Shown piece by piece: positions 24,963 to 45,276 of a stretch of 64,000 bases of DNA (position 1 is the first letter of the stretch; every line of letters starts with the position of its first letter). The notes under the pieces were generated by a model. It was not told where the DNA came from. It worked only from the letters and a program-made list of their open reading frames with translations, and searched no databases. Both the position numbers and the translations under genes were made by a program. Source of the DNA: Psoroptes ovis (lineage: Eukaryota; Arthropoda; Arachnida; Sarcoptiformes; Psoroptidae); the NCBI GenBank assembly GCA_002943765.1, contig PQWQ01000008.1:558001-622000 (forward strand), given 5' to 3'.

Positions 24963-25651
24963 TAATTGTATTGATCACCATCACCATTTGTTATTATTAT
25001 TATCATCCATTATTATCATTCGTATTATTATTATCAATTCCATTAAACATCATTGTCTAATGATAATAATAAAAATTTAGAACAATGATCTAATAATAAT
25101 AATCGAATATTGATGGCAATAATAACAATTGTAATCCATTCATTCATTTGTTCATTGATACATTGCAAGTACATTCACCTGTTGCTGCTGCTTCCAGCTT
25201 TAGGCTATATGTGCAACATAATAATGGTAATAATACAAATTCAAATTGTATTAATAACAATAATAATAAAATATGACCAAAGAAACAAATTAAACAAAAG
25301 ATTAAAACATAAAATGAAATGAAAAAATTCAAATCACATCATACAATACACCTTTTAACAATGGTTATAATGATAATAGATAATTTCAATATTTGAATCA
25401 ATGAATAACTCATTGAATAACGATATTAATAATATTTTTCCAATGCAAATTTACAAATACTCATTTGTGATTATTCGAAGTTTCAACTCGAAGAATTAAT
25501 TCTTTCAAAAGATTTCATTTTTGAATTAAAATTCAATTCTTGAATTCAATTTAATCTAATTTTTAAAATTTTTCAGTCGAAATTGATTGTATTCGGTTGA
25601 GTGTCACTGTGTATCGTGTATTAGAATGAATATTCCACTTTATATATTCTA

Positions 25652-25731
25652 TTAGGTTGTCCGAAAAGTTTTTGCCGATTATATCGTAGGGAATCATGAG
25701 AAAATCGGCAAGAACTTATTGGATAACCTAA
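25652..25731 (+). mobile_element. Mariner-type MITE, subfamily II, 80 bp
   Basis: TTAGGTTGTCCGAAAAGTTT to ACTTATTGGATAACCTAA, with TA on both sides. Interior TTGCCGATTATATCGTAGGG. Confidence 0.9.
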
Positions 25732-26315
25732 TAATTCTAATTTGCATATGTTTTCAATGAGTGTCAGTGTAAATGTTTTTGAATAACAAAAAGGCTGATG
25801 AATATGCAAAGATAAATGCTCATAAGATTATAATACAACACATATGTCCATGGCTAATCGCAGTAAATAAGACAAAGATGCAGAGAAACTGATGAGAGAA
25901 TCAGGCAAATTATGCATTCAGAGAGATTTGATTAACATTTTTATTTTCTGAATATTAATTATTATCTTTTGTGATGATAATGGTTAATTTGTTTTAATTG
26001 ATGTTTGTTAATTATTATTATTATTATCAACCATTCAACATTTACCATCATTGTTCATTGTTATTATTATCATCGAATAATTAAAATGTTTGACAAGCAA
26101 ACAAATGAAAAATTCTTCCATTCATTGTTTCTTCGTTGATTATCAATCAATTTTCGTATTATTTAGATCATTATTCAATCGAACAATCGAATCTTTTGAA
26201 CAGGCAAAGCCAAAACTAATCTCAGATTGAACCAATCACCAATTTTACAGGCAAAAAAACAATCAAAATTTACAGGGTAAAATCACAGATCAATTCATTT
26301 ATTTGATTGAAATGA

Positions 26316-26331
26316 ACACACACACACACAC
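26316..26331. repeat. (CA)n microsatellite
   Basis: Eight CA units, followed by further interrupted CA-rich sequence to about 26348. Confidence 0.8.
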
Positions 26332-26537
26332 TCGCACACTTGTACACACCGAAGCCATTGTTTTTCAAAGAAGCTCGAAGAAAAAATATTGGCCGAAGTT
26401 TGCCGAAATTTGCTTAATTCAAAATTGATTGTTCTATGTGTTCATTCCATTATTCAAGATGCATCATAACAAATGCTTGAAATGAACTAATTTCGCAGGT
26501 AAATTAGAAAATATGAAGAGATATGAAAATTCAGAAA

Positions 26538-26650
26538 TTAACTAGTTGTCCGGAAATTTCTGTCGGGTGTATCACATTGGAATATATGGCGAAAATCAGT
26601 CAAAACTTTCTTGAACATGGTCGAAATTGATCAAAAATCGACAACCTGTT
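26538..26650. mobile_element. Possible degenerate MITE
   Basis: TAGTTGTCCGGAAATTTCTG at the left and CGACAACCTGTT at the right, about 110 bp apart. The interior does not match either subfamily. Confidence 0.3.
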
Positions 26651-29384
26651 GATTGGTTTTTTTTTTGTTTTTTGTTTTTGCTTCGAATGTTTCTTTATTG
26701 ATGATTTTCAATTATTAAGAAAACATAACAGCAGCAACAACAACAACGAAAACATCATTAACATATTATGTAATTGTTATGTTGTTGATGCTTGATGTTG
26801 CTGAATTGATGATCAATGATCAATTGTTTCTTCGATCATTTCGATTATCGAAATTATTATTCAAAAAAATGCTTGAAATAAGCGAAAATAAATCATTTTT
26901 CAGCCGAAATATTCATTTGTTTCGATCATTGATCGAAGCTAGAACAATTAATTTGGTCTTTCGAAGAAAAAAAAATTGAATTAAATCCAATCAAAATCAT
27001 AGATCATAGATTAGTATCTAATTCTAAGTCCAGTATCATCGTCAATCAATCAACAATCACTATCAGTGAGCTGTGGAAATATCGGAAAAAAAGCCTATGA
27101 TTGAGCCGATTGAACCAATTATCAATGCTTGACGAGATCAACTGAAGACTGACAAATACTGTGCATCAGAGACTTTATAAGATCTTGGACAGCTCCAAAA
27201 AAAAAGATGTCAAAAGACTTTGTCTAAGATGTTTTGGTCCATAATTTTTCGATTGGATTCAATTCAATTTTCAAGAAACTTAATTTACCTGATATATTTC
27301 GCTGCCCCCTCCAATCATCATATTCATTCAATTTCAGTTCTTAGACAAATGATCATTTCTTGGAATGATTCATGTCTTGGAAATGAAATCATTCATTCAT
27401 TTCTAAGAAATTTCTAAGAAATAACTGAAAAAAGCAAAAATTATGACAATTTTTCTGAATTTGTCATGGAAATTTTCTAATTTTATAAGTATTTGATTTA
27501 GTTTTCTTTAAATTTTCTGAGATATTAAAATCCCACTTAAAATAACTCTTTGAATACTCGAGAAGAGAGAGTTTCAAGAGTTCATTAGCATTCCATAAAC
27601 AAGTTCAATCACTGTTTTTTTAATGATTTTATTCAGCTTTTAATCAGCGCGATTGATTCAAAGCTTGTTGCGCTTGTTGTATGTGTGTTAGCGTGTGTGT
27701 ATGTGTGCCTGTGTGTCACTTGTGTGTTTCAATTTCCATTTTCAAATATTAAACAAATCGAAAGGATTATGATCTTGTTGAATGATTGGCCATCAATCAA
27801 ATGATCCAAAAAAAAAAAAAACAATGAATTCAATGATTTCTGAGTGTAATTTTCATCGAAATGAATTCGCAGAAAATGAAACATTATTCCTTGAAGCCAT
27901 TTCAAGTCTTTGACTTTTGATTTATTCGTTTATTATCATCGCCATTATCATCATCCATTGTGTACCATCATCATCATTCGATACAAACAATAACACTTGT
28001 TGTTTTGGACAAGTTTTGTCTCTTATCAGCCAATCTTATGGGTAAATTCAAATGTTTGATTTATCTGTCCGTCGTTGTTGTTGTTGTTGATCTATCTGGC
28101 TTTTGGTCTATTTATATCCATACATTTAGCTTGTATATGGCTGTGTTTGTATGGGTCTAAGTGTGTGTCCACCATATAAAAGATAATTGTCATTGAATTG
28201 AACATGAATACATATGCCATATTCATTTTACATTTGTCATTGAATGATTTATGGCCAAATTATTGTTTATTGTGCTTTGCAAATCGCAAATTGCAATTAA
28301 ATTTGCAGCCAAACAACAATAAAACTAGCCAAAAACAATGTTGAATTTCGATAAAAGCTTTGAAGATCGTTATGATAAAATTATTGAAAGTTTTCCATAG
28401 AAAAAATTCCTTAAATTTTCTGTGAATTGTGAGCTAAGAAAATGTCAAATAATTTTGAAGAAAAATCAGAGAAATCCTTAAGAAATCTCTCTGAGATAAA
28501 ACTCAATAATGGTACATCAACTGATGCCCTGATGATGAACTGATGACTGAACACAATCAAATACATGGAATCAATCTTCGATTATATTAATTGCTGAAGC
28601 ATTTTTTGCGATATCTTTGAGTACCCACCATGTAATGTGATGATAATGTAATGTACATTATGCATTGTTTCGTCCATTTTCAGCAATTGATGTGTTTTTG
28701 GCCAATATTTACTGAGGATTTTTTACTCCACAAAATGCAGATTACAGTAGCAGCATCCATTGCTCAAATGATGGATGATGCCCATTGAATTTTGAACAGT
28801 ATAAATTTCAAATTTAAATCACTGTAAACTGTGAATCACAAATGAATCTATGGATTGTGAATAGTGTAAATGAATGCATTGTTAATTCAAAAGGATGGTG
28901 AAGAATCATTGTTTTCTTTATATTTCGCTTTGTATCATTATTTCAAATAATACAAAAGCGAAATTGAATCTATAAATAGACATTTATAAATTAAACAACA
29001 AAAATTCATTTCTGCGCACAAAGCCAATGAACAAATGAAATAAAACATCCATACATTTTTTGTTATTGTTACCATTTGCTGTGTATTACCATTGTTGTAT
29101 CATTTATACTTGGTTACTCGATTACTTACTGGTTACTGGTGATTGCTTGTTAATGATTTCCATTATTTCAAAAATTTTAAAGCCTCAAATTTTTCAGAAA
29201 AGTGTCCAGAAATTGAAATTTTGTAATCTTCGAGCGAATCAATGAATTAAAATGAAGATTTTTTAATTATGAAATTTTGAAATGATTTGTTTTACGTCAA
29301 TCTACGCCAATAATTGTTATTACTATCATCATATTTGTATTTCCTCTTACATTGAATATATAGTGCTACTTTAGCGTCTTCGAA
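26651..29384. other. Gene-free AT-rich stretch
   Basis: No splice-linked coding signal was found. Open frames here (26779-26979, 27220-27417, 27960-28160, 29060-29245) are short, mostly low-complexity and match nothing I recognise. Confidence 0.5.
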
Positions 29385-29478
29385 AAGGGTTGTCCGAAAA
29401 GTTTTGGCTGATTTTTTAAATGCATTTCCATTGAATTATAATTAATTCCAACCGGAACAAACTTTTCGGACAACCAAA
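29385..29478. mobile_element. MITE, diverged and longer copy
   Basis: GGGTTGTCCGAAAAGTTTTG to AAACTTTTCGGACAACCAAA, about 94 bp. The ends are well kept but the interior is different and longer. Confidence 0.65.
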
Positions 29479-30019
29479 AATTATACAAACAATGTATTTA
29501 GCTTCATTCAATCAATTTCATTCAATTAATTTATTTTTTTTCAAATCATTATTTGATTTGATTGTATCGTTTTGATTGTTTGTTCATTGTTTTTTCAAAA
29601 TATTTCTTACAGAGTTTCTTGGAGAGTTTCTTCTTTAAGTTTCTTTAAAATTTGCTTTGAAATTTCTTAGATTTTCAAGTATTTGTATGTTCGTCTTAGT
29701 ATGTTCGTATCTACACACACGCACACTTATCATATTCAAGCATCATTCATTCATTCATTGATTTCACTTCCACTTATTTGTTTGATGCTTATTTAGCATC
29801 AATTTCTTAGGAGTTTTCTTAAGAGTTTATTTCATTCATTCAAAAAAAAAAAAAAAAGAAAAATTTTATTTGTTTTTTCATTATTTTTTCATTGAAAAAA
29901 TAAATAATAATAAAAAATCCCAAATCATTTTCTTTGATTATTTTTTTTTCATTCATTCATTTCTTAAAATTCAACTCATTTATTATTATCATTCATTAGT
30001 GAAAATTAAAAAAAATTTC

Positions 30020-30112
30020 AATGATTGTCCGAAAACTTCTGGCGCCTTTCCTCACTTCAACTTGTATGCGAATTCATTGAATTCAATCGGTCAGAACTTT
30101 TCGGACAACTAA
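30020..30112. mobile_element. MITE, diverged copy
   Basis: CAATGATTGTCCGAAAACTT to AGAACTTTTCGGACAACTAA, about 93 bp, with an unrelated interior. Confidence 0.6.
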
Positions 30113-30347
30113 ATAAACTACGAACGAAAATGTACATATCCTAAGATTCATTATCCTTGTATTTGAATTTTTTCAATTTTTTTTAATAATTTAAATTGAA
30201 TACTTAACAGCTTTTGTTGTTTGTCATTTAATTGTATTTTGTATTTGATTTAGTAGTTGTGTTTTACTAAATAATGATATTTCATGTTCAAAACTTTACA
30301 ATTACGCGCACACAAGCGCTTCTGTGTATCTGTTTTTGTTTGCATGT

Positions 30348-30447
30348 TTACTGGCTGTCCGAAAAATTTGTTCGTGATGAAATCAACGAAAATCAATGGG
30401 AATGCTTGCTTGAAAATCAGCCAGAACTTTTCGGACAACCCCAGTTA
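30348..30447. mobile_element. MITE, diverged copy with extended ends
   Basis: TTACTGGCTGTCCGAAAAAT to AACTTTTCGGACAACCCCAG, about 100 bp. The inverted repeat continues outside the usual ends (TACTGG/CCAGTTA). Confidence 0.6.
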
Positions 30448-31210
30448 TATTTTTTCTCCAAAAATCTCTTCGAAACAATTTCCTCAAAGTTTTTTTTCGG
30501 CTTCTTACGATTTTCATATTCATCTGCTTCTGATCTAATTTAGACCTACCGCATTTTTTTTTCAAGTTTTCTGCTTATAATTATTCATACACAAATTAAC
30601 CGGTTCATTGGACTAGTTTTTTTTTTTTTTTTTTTTTTGGTGTTTTTTCTTCATTATTTTTACTCATTCATCTTTGTTTAAACCTTTTTTTAAAACTCAA
30701 AATATTTCGAAAAAAAAAATCTTAGAATTTTCAAATGTACAGTCAAACTTCGTTTAACATTTTTTTTTTTTTTTTGGAAAAAACTTTGAAATTTTTCAAA
30801 AATCTTTGATCAATTCAATCATATTCTATGATTATTTCAAGATAATCAAAGATATGAATCTTTCTTCGAAAGAATTATCTTGAAAAACAAACAAATTCAT
30901 GTGACCAATATGAAATATCAAACGGCAGTGTATGAGTGTAAAAACCGAATCATCACTGTAATATGATGCTGCTAATCGGCAGCATCAATAACTGTACACC
31001 AAAAAAATTAACGAGAGAAAGCGTAAAAATGCGCAGTTTTATTTTCATTCAAATCAAAAATTATCAAAAATCAGAAAAATCTGTGATTTGAAAAATATGT
31101 ATTTTATCATATTTTTCATTCACTAAAAAATCAAAATGAAAATGATTTCAATGATTTTCAAAATGTATGTCACACATAAACTGAACTAAAGTAAAATAAC
31201 TGAATAAATA

Positions 31211-31292
31211 TTAGGTTGTCCAGAAAGTTCATGCCGCTTAATCGAATAGAGTTGTTAATTGAAAATCGGCCAGAACTTTTCGGACAACCTAA
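31211..31292 (-). mobile_element. Mariner-type MITE, subfamily I
   Basis: TTAGGTTGTCCAGAAAGTTC to AACTTTTCGGACAACCTAA, 82 bp, preceded by TA. Reverse orientation (interior ATAGAGTTGTTAATTGAAAA). Confidence 0.9.
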
Positions 31293-31601
31293 AAAAATGA
31301 ACAAATACAAACAACAACACTGATGATGATGATGATGATGATATATACCCAAGAATGACATTATTTACAAATAATAATTTGAATAATTTAAACAATAATA
31401 ATAATAATAAAAGCAACAAATTTTCACATTTTTCAGCTTCTCAAAGTTTTAAATTTTGTTAATTCGTTGCTGCTGCTGCTGCTGCTGATGTTGATTGAAA
31501 TTTATATTCAACACTGAATGAGCAATGAACAAACCGAGTTTTGAATAATTTTGAATGTTGAATTTCGAGTGAAAATTTCGGGATAAATAAACATCAAATC
31601 A

Positions 31602-31628
31602 ACACACACACATACACACACACACACA
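31602..31628. repeat. (CA)n microsatellite, interrupted
   Basis: CA repeat with one TA interruption. Confidence 0.85.
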
Positions 31629-31729
31629 GTCAGTAATCAAGCAAACTGACTGACTAACTAACTGTGTACTCTAACAAACAAAAGTAAAACGCATCAATCA
31701 TTTTTGTTGAATGATAAATTTTCATTTAT

Positions 31730-31810
31730 TTAGGTTGTCCAAAAAGTTTATGCCGCTCAATCAAATAGAGTTGCAAATGAAAATTGGCCAGAACTTTACG
31801 GACAACTTAA
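31730..31810 (-). mobile_element. Mariner-type MITE, subfamily I
   Basis: TTAGGTTGTCCAAAAAGTTT to AACTTTACGGACAACTTAA, 81 bp. Same orientation as the copy about 440 bp upstream. Confidence 0.88.
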
Positions 31811-32779
31811 TATTTTTTTATATTCATTTTTCGAATGGAAAAATTTGAAAAACAAATTTGATTTGATTTTTTTGATATTTCAAAGTGTAAAAATGAATGA
31901 ATGATATTTTTTGAAAATGATTGAATTGAATTGAATGTATTAATGTATTAATGAATAAATTATGAATGAATGAATGAATGTTTAATTAACTTAAAGGAAA
32001 TTTTCATTTTCTGTTGTTTTTACGTGTCGAAATTTTATTATTGAGGATGCTAAGAGTTGAAGTAGTAGAAATGATGCTGGAGGGTATGTAAGAGATGAAG
32101 ATGAGATGAGAATACGAAATGATCTTATACAGTTATACACTTACAAGACCGTAACAGATCATCGAAGAGCCGAAGACCTTTGATTTGAATGCGAAACAAA
32201 TGGCGCAATGAGTGCAGTGTAAAACAAAGCAATTCACAGATACACAGATTTTGAATAATGTCAATGTATTGTTTTTGCATATCTTTGGTTGTGAATTTTT
32301 CAATTAATTTGATTTCATTATATTTCCAAAATATATACATATATATGTCACAGTTGTAAGAACGAATGTGACCGTTGAAAATAATCAATACGCATGCGCA
32401 CAACAAATAGCGCAAGATTCAAAGATTCTTTTCATTATGATTGGCTAAAACCACCGATAATTTTTTTGGTTATAAGTTGAATAAAGCTTAGAACCGATAT
32501 AAAAGTGAAAAATCAACCGAAATAATTGTCATTGTAATAATTTCAATCATTATTCATGTGTTTTAAATAATAAAATAAACATTATTTTTATAAATTAATT
32601 TTGTTATAAAAATCTTTAAATTGTTGACATATAGGCAACAATATTAGGCCAAAAATTAGACCAGAAACTTATCATTAGAAAAAGCCTTTTACCAGATGCC
32701 CATTTGAAGAAAACAATTAATTGATTATTCAATAGTACAGACATCAAACAAAAGTACAGATTTCAAAACAATTAATTTA

Positions 32780-32859
32780 TTAGGTTGTCCCATAAGTTCT
32801 TGTCGATTTTCTAATGATTTTCTACGATATAATCGGCAAGAACTTATGGGACAACCCAA
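32780..32859 (-). mobile_element. Mariner-type MITE, subfamily II, variant ends
   Basis: 80 bp with TA on both sides. Both ends carry the same change: CCCATAAGTTCTTG at the left and CAAGAACTTATGGG at the right, instead of CCGAAAAGTT. This matches the end sequence typical of irritans-type mariner elements as I remember it. Reverse orientation of subfamily II. Confidence 0.92.
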
Positions 32860-34186
32860 TATATCAAAATGATACATAAGAAAACAATTGTTGTTTCTTA
32901 ACAAAACAGCAAAAATCTGTTCATCTGTGTGTGTATAATCTGTGAATAATCATTATCATTGAATTTCGAAGAGAAAAAAAAAATCATTGAAATCATTTTC
33001 AATGGAAAAAAATTAATCTTGATATCAACAAATATGATAACGTTAAGAATGTTTGTAATTGTCGTCATCGTTATTTGAAACAAAAATATTTGAAAATATT
33101 TTTGTTTTGTTTTGTTCATTGGAAATATTCACTTGTCAATTTCAAATAATAATAATGATGATCATCATTATTATTAACATCATTTTTTTTGAAATCAAAA
33201 TCAATGATCATTATCATCATTGTAGCAACATATGCATCATCATGCATTATTCGATGATTGTCACATTTTTTTGAATAAATTGTTTTGTTGATAAAATTTT
33301 TGTGTGGAAAAAAACATTTTTTTTCGAATGTTTTTGTTTTCCATTTCGATTGATCCATGATAATCGATTGATGATTATTGATGATGATCATTGATGATCG
33401 ATGATAATAAATCAACAAAATATTGTTTATTTGATCATTTATTAATGATAATAATTGTTGATTTATTGATTGATTGATTGATTGTCGTTGTTTTATTTTA
33501 TCGTTAATTTTAATTATTCTTCAAATGATAATGATGATAATTTTTACATTTGTACGAGTTATTGATGATGATATTGATGGTGATAATCAGCGATTCTCAA
33601 ACAGTTTGGCTCGAATTGTTTGCAATTGTTGGTTGTCATCGCTGTTATTCAATTGTTGTTGTCTTTGTTCAATTCATAAATTCATATTGAATTTATGAAT
33701 TTATTCAATTTTTAATTGAAAATTGTTTTCATTTTATTGAAATATTTAAACAGAACAAAAAATTTCGATAATTGACAGATTGACTTGTCAAACATTAACA
33801 GCTCTTTTGAGCTGTGCAATATTCGGGATTTAACACTGAGTAATAATCAATCAATTAACACATTCATGGTGTTTCCAATGTGTTTGATGTGTAAATTGAT
33901 TGAAAATTTGACTTGTAATTTGACTTGAAATTGACTGATTAATTCATATTTTGCGCTTTAAAAATATTCTTTACCAGAATTTCAAACCAAAATTAATTAC
34001 ACAATGATATAGCTCTCTGATTCATAATTAATCAATGCGATCGGATCGATCGGAAATACTAAGACTAAATAACCAAATAACAAAATTTGAAAATTTGACA
34101 TTTAAAATTGATTTAAATTTTTCATTTAAATTGAAACAAAATCAGACTAATTGATTATATTCTTTATTTCAATTTATTTTTGACAG
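32860..34186. other. Gene-free stretch upstream of SoxD
   Basis: ATC/GAT-rich sequence including a perfect 30-bp palindrome at 33147-33176. It probably holds SoxD promoter or 5' intron sequence, but no core promoter could be identified. Confidence 0.45.
33147..33176. repeat. Perfect 30-bp palindrome
   Basis: Centred on GATC between 33161 and 33162; 15 base pairs per arm without mismatch or loop (arm TAATAATAATGATGA). It is built from AAT and GAT units. Confidence 0.9.
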
Positions 34187-34347
34187 AATTTTACTCTACA
34201 AAATCGTAGTAACACTGCATCATCCACAGAATATTTCAATAAATTCATCAAATAACAACAACCAGCACCATCGATTGATTGATTGATTTTAAAAATTATA
34301 TATTTTTCAATGTAAATTCATTCATTCAAACCAATCAAATCAAAAAC

Positions 34348-42686
<8,339 letters not shown>

Positions 42687-42924
42687 TGTATTGTCGATCA
42701 TTGTTGATATCATCATCATTGAAGATAATGGAAAAATATCTTCAAAAAATCCAAAATCCCATTGATATATGGACAAAGCACATATCTTATGGTCCACGTA
42801 CTCATGGTCCATCATCTTACCTGTAAATACATGGATATTGATCATCAAACATTACCATTTTTCATTGAATTTCCATCACAAAACATGATATCATTGAACA
42901 CAGAGTACAAAACATTGATAGCAA

Positions 42925-42930
42925 TAAAAT
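42925..42930 (+). terminator. Candidate SoxD poly(A) signal
   Basis: AATAAA about 240 bases after the SoxD stop codon, in the sense orientation. It is chosen by position only; other A-rich hexamers occur nearby. Confidence 0.4.
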
Positions 42931-44100
42931 AACGATAACCATACCTGTACATACCATATGTATTTGCCAAGACAATTGCATAATCCACATAACCATCATC
43001 GTAATCATTGATAATCGCTTACAAACAATCAATTAATTGATTAATTAGTCAATAGATTAATTAATTAAAATAATCACTATGAGCTTAGTTTAAGAATTGA
43101 ATTCAAAGATGAAACAATTCAATCAAGACACACCCACACACCCACTTATTAATACTTTGATCTTCATATTCATTGGAATATTTTTGGAATCACCAACAGG
43201 CACAGTGACAAGATTCAAAAATTACAAAAATACAAGAATTCAACATTATACAAAATGTACCGAATTATTATCCACTGTAATTGAAATTATCTACAAATTT
43301 GACCCTTTTACCCTTAAACAGCCATTTCTTCTCAGCCAAATGACACAATTCAAAGCTACATTTGCTTGCACATTAATAGCACAGCCAAACTCAACATAAA
43401 TATTTGCTTTCTTTCTGAATCAAATCCCCTATGATTAGCCATGGTGCCCATCGAGCGCCTTTCGAATGCAAAGTGTATTGCCAATTTTCAATTAAAAATT
43501 ATCATTTTTATTAATATCTTTTTTCATAATTATTAAAAACCAACAATTCTTTCTTTTTATTTTGTAATTTTTCAATTTTCTTTTATTTATTATTGTCATC
43601 TTTACCATCATTATTATATTATCTCAAGAAAACCATGAACAATTTTCAGCAACAATTCATTGATCTATCGATTCTTTCATTCATTTGACTCTTCACTCAT
43701 TCATATAACAATTTCGAAACGACATATTTTCAACTCATAATTCGTAGAATTTCGTAGAATCTCATTAAGAAAAACATTGAAAAAAACCAAAAAAAAGTGA
43801 CGACCGGGCCCCCTAATAGGGTCCATCTTCATTTCATTCAATTTTTTTTACACCATTAACTCTTTATCACATATGTTCAACATAAACACAATCATGAATG
43901 TGCCAATCACTCGAATATATATTAAATCAATGATCATCGCCAAATTTTCAATTTACAACTTACCATTTTTTTTGCGTAGCCCATTTTGAATTGTAAAGAA
44001 AAATAATGAAAATTTTTTCACATCAAAGAATAAAGAATATTTCAGAAAAATAAAAATCTTATTGTCGATTCATTTTTTTGATTTTTTTTTCGGAAAAATT
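42931..44100. other. SoxD downstream / intergenic sequence
   Basis: AT-rich. A hairpin-like GC patch GGGCCCCCTAATAGGGTCC lies near 43806-43824. No coding signal. The open frame at 43097-43399 matches nothing I recognise. Confidence 0.45.
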
Positions 44101-44490
44101 TCCAAAGGCTATAGCCTTAGATTTTTACAATTTTTTGAAAAATTTCCAAAGGCTATAGCCTTAGATTTTTTCGATTTTTTGAAAAATTTCCACGTACTAT
44201 AGCCTTAGATTTTTTCAAAATTTTCGAAAATTTCCAAAGACTAAAGCCTTAGATTTTTTCAAAATTTTCGAAAATTTCCACGTACTATAGCCTTAGATTT
44301 TTTCGATTTTTCAGAAAATTTCCAAAGACTATTCCCTTAGATTTTTTCGATTTTTTGAAAAATTTCCACGTACTATAGCCTTAGATTTTTTCAAAATTTT
44401 CGAAAATTTCCAAAGACTAAAGCCTTAGATTTTTTCAAAATTTTCGAAAATTTCCAAAGACTATAGCCTTAAGTTTTTTCAAAATTTTCA
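44101..44490. repeat. 44-bp tandem repeat, nine copies
   Basis: Unit starts are at 44101, 44145, 44189, 44233, 44277, 44321, 44365, 44409 and 44453, an exact 44-bp spacing. Each unit carries TCC-A...CTATAGCCTTAGATTTTTTC-type sequence. The first two contain the palindrome AAGGCTATAGCCTT. Units 3-8 alternate two types (TCCACGTACTATAGCC and TCCAAAGACTAAAGCC-like), giving an 88-bp dimer. There is no open frame and there are no spacers. Confidence 0.95.
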
Positions 44491-45123
44491 GGCGATGTCC
44501 TCAAAAAATTTGGTAATCACTGATATAAAGCTTCAAAATATTCTTGTCGATTTTTTTGGTAAATTTTCAAAAGGGTATAACCTTTGATTTTTTTTTTTTT
44601 GTTCAATTTCCCTCAAAAATTTTTGGGGAATCAATAAGGATTCATTCGCAAGATTTCAATGGTTAATATGACAAATAAGAAAATAATCAAGTATCAGGCA
44701 TCATACACACGCAGGTATTACAGGTGAAAACAATCGGAGATAAACAAAAAAAAAAATTTCTTTGAATTTTAATTTTTTTTCTTATTTGATTTGATTCGAT
44801 TGGATGCCTTATTTAAAAATACATTCTCAAATCATAAATTTTTCATTTTTTGAATAAAAAAAAGAGGCCAAAATTCATTTTGTTGTTTATTCGTACATTC
44901 ATAAATGATAAATGAATGCATTAAGAAAATAAAGAAAGAAAGAGATAAACGAATCAAAAAATTTCATTTGTCAAAAATGAACGAAAAAAAAAAAAAAAAA
45001 TTTTATCATTTTTTTTTTCATTCAATGAATAATAATAAGAAATCAATTCAACAAAAAAAGAGAGAGAGAGAAATAATCAGAAATAAATGATGCTTTGAAA
45101 TGTTTGAAATTTGTGAAAATAAC
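44491..45123. other. Gene-free, poly(A)/poly(T)-rich stretch
   Basis: Low-complexity A/T sequence, including an A run at about 44985-45000 and GA repeats at 45058-45071. No gene seen. Confidence 0.5.
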
Positions 45124-45276
45124 TTTGACAGCTTTAAACGGCACTGTCACGTTTTTAGTTTTTGCTTGCAAATTGCTCAGCCCGGCTATGTCACGGGCAT
45201 AATTGCCTTTTCCTCCAGTACGCTTGACAGTTTACAAGCAATTTTTGCTGAAAAATGTGACAGCTTCTGCGTCAAA
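45124..45276. repeat. Imperfect ~150-bp inverted repeat
   Basis: The left arm contains TTTGAC, then CTGTCACGTTTTTAG and GCTTGCAAATTG. The right arm, reversed, gives TTTGAC, CTGTCACATTTTTCAG and GCTTGTAAACTG. The centre has its own stem GCCCG/CGGGC (about 45180-45198). It is probably a decayed foldback element unrelated to the mariner MITEs. No second copy was noticed in the window. Confidence 0.6.

Noticed and set aside
32125..32415. Minus-strand 96-codon frame with a signal-peptide-like start
   Set aside because: It begins with TTG, an in-frame stop lies just upstream, and there are no splice signals or recognised motifs.
34279..34347. Upstream extension of the SoxD first exon
   Set aside because: The frame opens only from TTG; the ATG at 34348 has a good context and the upstream residues do not look like protein.
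43097..43399. 100-codon frame downstream of SoxD
   Set aside because: No recognised similarity, no splice context and composition like the surrounding non-coding DNA.
44101..44490. CRISPR-like array
   Set aside because: The repeat is continuous with no unique spacers, and the host is a eukaryote; it is a tandem satellite.
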